DNA from: Byssochlamys sp. IMV 00236 | Taxonomy: Eukaryota > Ascomycota > Eurotiomycetes > Eurotiales > Thermoascaceae | DNA length: 64,000 bases | Reading direction: 5' to 3' | NCBI GenBank assembly: GCA_001931875.2 | Contig: MSJH02000544.1 | Coordinates: 434,001 to 498,000 of the forward strand | Part shown: positions 58,979 to 64,000 of the stretch, one piece after another | Numbering within the stretch: the stretch's first letter is position 1 | Layout: the number at the start of each line of letters is the position of its first letter | The notes under the pieces: model-generated | Told to the model about the DNA's origin: nothing | The model's database searches: none | Seen by the model: the letters and a program-made list of their open reading frames with translations, nothing else | Made by a program: the position numbers and the translations under genes

Positions 58979-59428
58979 ATGGACCGCAACTTGAGAACTC
59001 CTTACAATCTCCGTTCCTCTAATCATCCTGCTGCCCACACTGCCGCCGCCATGGCCTCGTTCGTTCCGTCTACCTCGACCAGCAGTGATCGTCTTACTGC
59101 TGCAACTTCGGCCTCCGTGATGTCACAGCCCTTCTCCAGTCTGGGTGCTCGTAAACAAGCAACGACGGTCCCCTCGCCGTCAGGCAACGAGACATCGATC
59201 TTTTGGGGCCAGTCACAGTCGCAGACAACGAATTCGCAGACTCTTCATGGCATGCAGCCTTCTGCCAGCCAGCATCATGCCCCCAGCTCAGTACCAGCTC
59301 AGCCCTCTGAGCGCGCAGGTGCTGCTGCCACCGCACCGTTCCTGAGAGATTTTACTCTTGTTGCAGAAGCTGCAAAGCGGGCTCAGATGGCTGTGGTCAT
59401 GCGCGACCTAGAAGGCATTTCTTTATAA
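58979..59428 (+). CDS. small Ser/Ala-rich fungal protein, unknown
   Basis: Single exon, 149 residues from ATG 58979. The body is Ser/Thr/Ala/Gln-rich and probably disordered. The last 30 residues look conserved and helical (PFLRDFTLVAEAAKRAQMAV then RDLEGISL). I recall comparable C-termini in small uncharacterised Aspergillus proteins but no function. A start at 58856 would add 41 residues; I prefer 58979 because the added part is not protein-like. Confidence 0.65.
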   Translation: MDRNLRTPYNLRSSNHPAAHTAAAMASFVPSTSTSSDRLTAATSASVMSQPFSSLGARKQATTVPSPSGNETSIFWGQSQSQTTNSQTLHGMQPSASQHHAPSSVPAQPSERAGAAATAPFLRDFTLVAEAAKRAQMAVVMRDLEGISL

Positions 59429-60122
59429 TGGAGCGGACCTCGTGTGGAATTTTCTTTCTTTCCTGGCGTTTTGGGACTTACACGGCGTGATCGGCTTTCG
59501 ACACCACTCACGTGAAGACATGACGATGACGGATCCTGCAGTATATTGCTGTAGAGGATTTCCTTACGATTAATTCGGGCTATTATCCTTTCGGCAGTCT
59601 CTTGTCTCTGACATAGACGATTCCTTTTTTACTCACAAAAAAGGTGGCATGCGTGTTGATGCGGCGTCGTCCGTTGACTTCGGGCTTCGGTTGTCCTTCC
59701 TGGTCTCTGGCCTATTGACGGACTTTTTTTCATTTTTGTTTCCTTGCGATGCCTCTCAACTCTGTCATATATTGATACCTTTTTTCTTGTACCATTTCCG
59801 TTTGGAAATATCCCCTGTTCTTGAGCCATCGCCTATTATCTCTCTTTCTATGCACGCCTTACTCAGAACATCGAAGTTCAGCCATGTGAGCTACTGGTAG
59901 ATGGGATCAATTTGCTCTACAGACGATAGTGACAGCCTGGAAAAGAGTCGTGCTTAATGCAAAAGCTTCATGCGAGAGACGTTCCAAGATAGAAGGTCAT
60001 TGTGTTTCTACCCGGAAACAACGCAATTGGCCAAGATAATTACAAATCCTGATCCATCTAACCTTAAACAGGTTCTACGACAACAGTCGATCCATCCAGC
60101 ACATTCCATAATTACTTCACCA

Positions 60123-60150
60123 AAACATGTAAACATGTAAACATGTAAAC
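60123..60150. repeat. AAACATGT tandem repeat
   Basis: Three perfect copies of AAACATGT followed by AAAC. Each copy contains the palindrome ACATGT. Confidence 0.9.
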
Positions 60151-60516
60151 AGGTCCAGGCATGAAAAAGCACGTTATGTAATGCCTACACTTCCTTTCGA
60201 CCCTCATACTGAACCCTTTGTCTTGAGCCAATTCCCGAGGTTATTCTTCATAAGCGGATGAGAGATTACCAGTATGGAGGTCAATTAAACTCTATCTACC
60301 CAGAAAAATTAAGGTTACGCCCGCTCTAACTAGAAGACGGCATCGATCGTCGTTTAAAATCCCCCCTGACGTCAAATCGGGAGATATCACGTATTCATTA
60401 TGGAAGAAGAGAAAGAGGAGCAGAGAAGTACGGTCAAAAGTAATTTGACACGCTCTTGGGCAAATATGGTGATGGGAGTCTGTTGTTCAATGTTTTTTTC
60501 TCGTCTGCGACGTTCT

Positions 60517-60540
60517 TTTTCTTTCTTTCTTTCTTTCTTC
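60517..60540. repeat. TTTC microsatellite
   Basis: Consecutive TTTC units in non-coding sequence. Confidence 0.8.
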
Positions 60541-61106
60541 CCGGAGGAATGCGGGATTCTCTAATGGACTGTATATTGAGCACCACATGAATTGAGCATC
60601 GGGAGGCGAATCCGCTTATCTTTTTCTTAAATAGCTTTTTTCCCATAGTCTAGACTAGGAAGGCCAGACCAGACCAGACCAAACCAAACAAGACAGAAAC
60701 CACGTGAAGAGGGTGCACCATATTATGGTATATTAACTATCGTCCCTGCTGGTGATATCAATGTATGTACTATACTATAATATACTATACATAGGTACAT
60801 CCATATGAAAGAGATAAAATATAGAAAACCAAACTTATCCGAAAACGTCAAAAAAACATAAATATATACTTCTCATTAAATCCGGAAAAGGGAACGAATT
60901 GACCGAAAATTGCCAATCCGGGTCTTCCCGAGAATTGGTATTTGCTGTCGAATGAATGTACAGGTAGGAGCACGATAGATAGATAAGCAAGTTGACGGGG
61001 AAAAAAAAATCGAATTATGAAATAGGAAAGCTTGGTTGATAGTCCACGGTGGAGATTATACTAGACTAATGGCGAAATTGGAAATGTCCATCTTAGTTGG
61101 TTATGT

Positions 61107-61134
61107 AGGTAGGTGGGTGGGTAGGTAGGTAGGT
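61107..61134. repeat. GGTA/GGTG microsatellite
   Basis: Tandem GGTA and GGTG units; a second GGTA run lies about 315 nt downstream. Confidence 0.85.
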
Positions 61135-61446
61135 GTATTTCTTGTTTCGCTGGCTTTGTGGTCTTCTTTTTTGCTTTTCCCCCTCAGCGTGCTCGACGAG
61201 GATATGGCATGCGACGAGAAGATGGAGATGCGGATCTCGAAGTGAATGGAAAGATGATGAGATTGCGTAGGACTGTCAGCATCCAGAGATCGGCGCTGAA
61301 GGAGAGTGCATTCACCGATGATTGATTTTGTCATGGTCACCTTTTTTTCGAAGATCGGGAATAATTTAACTATTGATAGGCAGACATTGGTGGTAGTGCG
61401 TCTATAATCCGGAAGTATCATGGCCAGACGCATTGACACCCACAGA

Positions 61447-61468
61447 TAGGTAGGTAGGTAGGTAGGTA
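61447..61468. repeat. GGTA microsatellite
   Basis: Five tandem GGTA units just beyond the stop codon of the minus-strand gene at 61476. Confidence 0.85.
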
Positions 61469-61475
61469 TATCTAT

Positions 61476-62036
61476 CTAGTCGAAAAAATCATCGTCATCG
61501 GAGAAATATATCTCGTCGGAATTACATGCCTGTGCAGAATAGAAGGGAGATAATAGCAGAGATTGCGATTGCACGTCATCACTACATGCTTCCATCACCA
61601 TCTCCTCTTGCTGTTTCTGTCGCTGTCGTTGCTGCTCCCTAATCCACTTCCGAGTCCGATTGACTTTCCAATCCGACACATCTCTATACCTATCCATGAG
61701 TAAAGAGTGACCTGTAGCGAAACACCAATCGGGACAATATGATGTGGTGCGGAATAGATGTTTTCGTTGGAGTTGATGATGTTGTTTAATGAGTCTCGTG
61801 ACCGGCTTGAAGTAATCTTGTGGAGTGAGGGATGGGTATTCGAAGGGATTCAGTATCGGACGGTATTTGCTTTTGGCGAGTGGTTTATTCAATATTGTGA
61901 TTGGTCTGTCTTTGACGGATGGCGTTTGTGGTTTTGAAACCCTTTGGTACGGTGAGTTGTAGGTTGGGAAGGAGAAGTATAATTGGGATTTCAGGTGAGT
62001 GATTGCTATATAGAGTAAGTTTCGGAGAGCAGTCAT
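61476..62036 (-). CDS. small fungal protein with acidic tail, unknown
   Basis: Single exon, 186 residues from an ATG at 62036. The N-terminus is basic and hydrophobic (MTALRNLLYIAITHLKSQLY) and could be a mitochondrial or membrane signal. The middle is dense in aromatic and basic residues (YRPILNPFEYPSLTPQDYFK; SYCPDWCFATGHSLLMDRYR; DVSDWKVNRTRKWIREQQRQ), which looks like real protein rather than a chance frame. A Gln/Arg helix follows and the C-terminus is acidic (DEIYFSDDDDFFD). No family recognised. Confidence 0.65.
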   Translation of the reverse strand: MTALRNLLYIAITHLKSQLYFSFPTYNSPYQRVSKPQTPSVKDRPITILNKPLAKSKYRPILNPFEYPSLTPQDYFKPVTRLIKQHHQLQRKHLFRTTSYCPDWCFATGHSLLMDRYRDVSDWKVNRTRKWIREQQRQRQKQQEEMVMEACSDDVQSQSLLLSPFYSAQACNSDEIYFSDDDDFFD

Positions 62037-62967
62037 AGTTAATGATTACTATCAAGGAGAGGGATAGGAATTGCCCATGCGGGAAATAGAATGGGAGTAT
62101 ATAGTTGTGTTGTGGGCGAGGTTCAATAGATAGATTTCTTCGAATCTGGAGTTATTATATGCGAATCGAATCCTCTTGTAAGCACTTCCAGTCACAAAGA
62201 CATTCTTTCTTTGGAGTCCGGGGTCTATCGGTAATCGACGGAGCTTTCCTGCGATAAATTTGAGCGACTTTCCGGGGAGCTGAAGACGGGTCTTTGTAAT
62301 CTCAATAAAGTCAGAAAGAGAAAGTAGTCTTTCATTATTAATTAGAACAGGCTATGGATATAACCCATATAACCAAGAAATATGTACAATGCGGTGATCA
62401 AGGAGCGCAAAAAGAGTCAAAAAAAGAAAAATATGTGACAACTCTGCTCGGTCGCTATTTCATTGTTGATTCAGTAAAGGAATGTCGTAGAAGAGAGAAA
62501 CAGAATTAGGCAGGATGGTCCAGCACCTACCGACAAAACGCTGTAAAATCAAGCCAAAAGATGCGAATAATGCGAACGCTTGGAAACCGTAAAAGGAGCG
62601 GAATATGTCTTCGAGCTTCGGTGTATGACCACGGGACCTGAGTTTGTCGAGGCTGTCGTTACTCTGTTCCACTTTGCATGGATCGTTTCATTAAAAGACA
62701 TGTCTTCAGTCAGATGAGATGAGATGAGATGAGATGTTCCGTCCACCACTCTCTTTGCCTTTTCTCTTTTCTTGTGTTTTCTTGATTAATCCTAGTTTCT
62801 TTCTCCTCCGCCCTCGAGACTTCCCGGTATGCGAAATCAATGTACACAAAACGCTATGCAATGCGAACCGCCTTTTTGGTGAGATATGAAATGAATGTGT
62901 GGGTATCAAGAATTAATGATAGTTCTTTTTTAAGATTTTTCCGGGCACTCCGCCCAAGTTGGGATGC
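62037..62967. other. spacer between tandem minus-strand genes
   Basis: 931 nt with the promoter of the 62036 gene and the 3' region of the 63555 gene. A GATGA tandem tract lies at 62714-62735. No gene is supported. Confidence 0.5.
62714..62735. repeat. GATGA tandem tract
   Basis: Four or more copies of the 5-bp unit GATGA in non-coding sequence. Confidence 0.85.
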
Positions 62968-63555
62968 TCAGATTCTTCCAGCCAACTCAGGGTCTGTTGC
63001 GGTCCTCTTCTTGAACGATAGCCAACGTCTCTTGTCGGGCCGGGAAGATGAAGTAGAAGAGCGAAAGGAGGATAGTCTGCTCTGTATCCTTCTCAGAGAA
63101 GGGGGACCGGATTCCTGAGAACCATGGGAAGAAGAGAGCATATCGAAAGAGAGCACAGATGGCCGTCTAGCCAGGGATCTCGAAGGAGGTGACGGTTCGG
63201 TAGGAGTCGCTTGGCGCTCGATCACTGATGCAGCTTTCTTGACTGGGGACCCGGGAATTCGCGGCAATGGTAGTTTCTCCTGACTTCCCTCCTCAAATGC
63301 GTACATTGAAAGCCTGCTAAAGAGTTTCGGTGGTTTTTGGTCGATAATCGACGGGGGCCGCTGCTTGAGGCCATAGACCTTCAAGGGAGTCGAGTCAGGA
63401 ATGTCTGCATTCAGCGGAGTGGAGTAGTAGCGGCTTGGAGAGGGACATTTTTGACTATTCGAGCTGGTGTCGCTGGCAGGGGGTTGCGGCAGAGGCGCAT
63501 CTTCGTAGACCTCGATGTATATATGGTTGTCCGAGACCGAATGGGAAAGCATCAT
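62968..63555 (-). CDS. Pro/Ser-rich fungal protein, unknown
   Basis: Single exon, 195 residues from ATG 63555; the open frame continues upstream only to a TTG. Recognisable short blocks are SDNHIYIEVYEDAPLPQPP, TPLNADIPDSTPLKVYGLKQ, PKLFSRLSMYAFEEGSQEKL and a basic Ser-rich end (SRLSSFRSSTSSSRPDKRRW followed by LSFKKR). The layout suggests a disordered phosphorylated protein with a basic tail. No domain recognised. A downstream exon is not needed, as the frame ends in a stop. Confidence 0.65.
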   Translation of the reverse strand: MMLSHSVSDNHIYIEVYEDAPLPQPPASDTSSNSQKCPSPSRYYSTPLNADIPDSTPLKVYGLKQRPPSIIDQKPPKLFSRLSMYAFEEGSQEKLPLPRIPGSPVKKAASVIERQATPTEPSPPSRSLARRPSVLSFDMLSSSHGSQESGPPSLRRIQSRLSSFRSSTSSSRPDKRRWLSFKKRTATDPELAGRI

Positions 63556-64000
63556 GGGTGTATCCTTGTCAGATAACAACAATCGACCAGATAGGCAGAT
63601 AAATAAATGAATAGATAGATCGATAGAACGAGCGACAGAAAGAGATAAGGACCAAAATTTAGGAGAAAGACCAAGCGCGCTGTGATGTCAACGGGGTCGA
63701 CTATGGCATAAGATTGGGATCGACAGCGCTGAAAACTAAGGGGTTCAAAGCTTCGACAAGAGCTAAGGCTTTAATATGACCGACTCTCAATGCCGCGCAT
63801 ATTTTTTTTTATGATGTTCAGAATGCTGGCAAGAGCACGACAGATTTTGGCTCTGTTGACGACCTACTAAACGAACCGTTCCCCCAAAGTCGGATATCGG
63901 GAACGAGTAGGGCTTCTTCGGATGACGCGGCTGTCAAGGGCGACCGCTGAGATTTCGAGAACGCACGAACTGCTCCGCTCAAGCCTCATAGTGTTCCACC
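63556..64000. other. promoter side of the last gene, gene-free to the window edge
   Basis: 445 nt with GATA-type short repeats near 63600-63640 and a T run near 63801-63811. No gene is supported. Confidence 0.45.

Larger units (their letters stand above)
59429..61475. other. gene-free spacer with short repeats
   Basis: Two kilobases with no supported gene. It contains an 8-bp tandem repeat at 60123-60150, a TTTC run near 60520-60540, CCAGA units near 60664-60680 and GGTA runs near 61107-61134 and 61447-61468. Confidence 0.5.

Overview
The window is nuclear DNA of a filamentous ascomycete, most likely a member of the Eurotiales (Aspergillus/Penicillium type). The evidence is the mix of genes (a HymA/Mo25 protein, a PRMT3-type methyltransferase, a TOK potassium channel, a fungal ELO elongase, a DHA2 drug transporter), short introns of about 50-70 nt with GT-AG ends and branch-like CTGAC/CTAAT motifs, CT-rich leaders, and spacers of 0.2-4 kb. 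No rRNA, tRNA, CRISPR array or intact transposon was seen. Two runs of N mark assembly gaps (15098-15117 and 46475-46513). All gene models were read by eye. Exon junctions were chosen so that the reading frame closes and family motifs stay intact.

Left third (1-28 kb) is gene-sparse. It holds a proline-rich fungal protein (3721-5355, +), a DHA2 transporter (8359-10533, -), a THEM6-like hotdog protein (12746-13981, +), a fatty acid elongase (17746-18953, -), an intronless cytochrome P450 (21274-22908, +) and a TBC Rab-GAP (24455-26945, -). Spacers of 1.3-3.8 kb lie between them.

The centre (28-38 kb) is compact and made of housekeeping genes: hymA (-) and rmtB (+) share one divergent spacer, a LENG1-like protein (-) converges on rmtB, a small 77-codon gene (-) is squeezed between LENG1 and sec18, and sec18/NSF (+) follows, then a fungal protein with MGFSSFG and FIEDPW motifs (+).

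The right third (38-64 kb) holds an F-box protein (-), a decayed zinc-cluster transcription factor (40125-40602, +), a GNAT acetyltransferase (-), a palmitoyl-protein thioesterase (-) divergent from a TOK channel (+), a serine-rich fungal protein (-), a C2H2 transcription factor with a very long leader (+), Kti12 (-), an Efm7/Nnt1-type methyltransferase (-) and three small unassigned fungal proteins.

No gene cluster with a single pathway is evident. The observations most worth a second look are: a strand-specific pile-up of the pentamer TGGAC in the leader of the C2H2 regulator; the small spliced gene hidden in the LENG1/sec18 spacer; two genes whose start codon sits on a 6-nt or 8-nt exon; an F-box gene whose true start lies one exon upstream of the obvious ATG; the multiply frameshifted zinc-cluster pseudogene; and two 57-nt stop-free introns (hymA, Efm7-like) that could be kept without breaking the frame.
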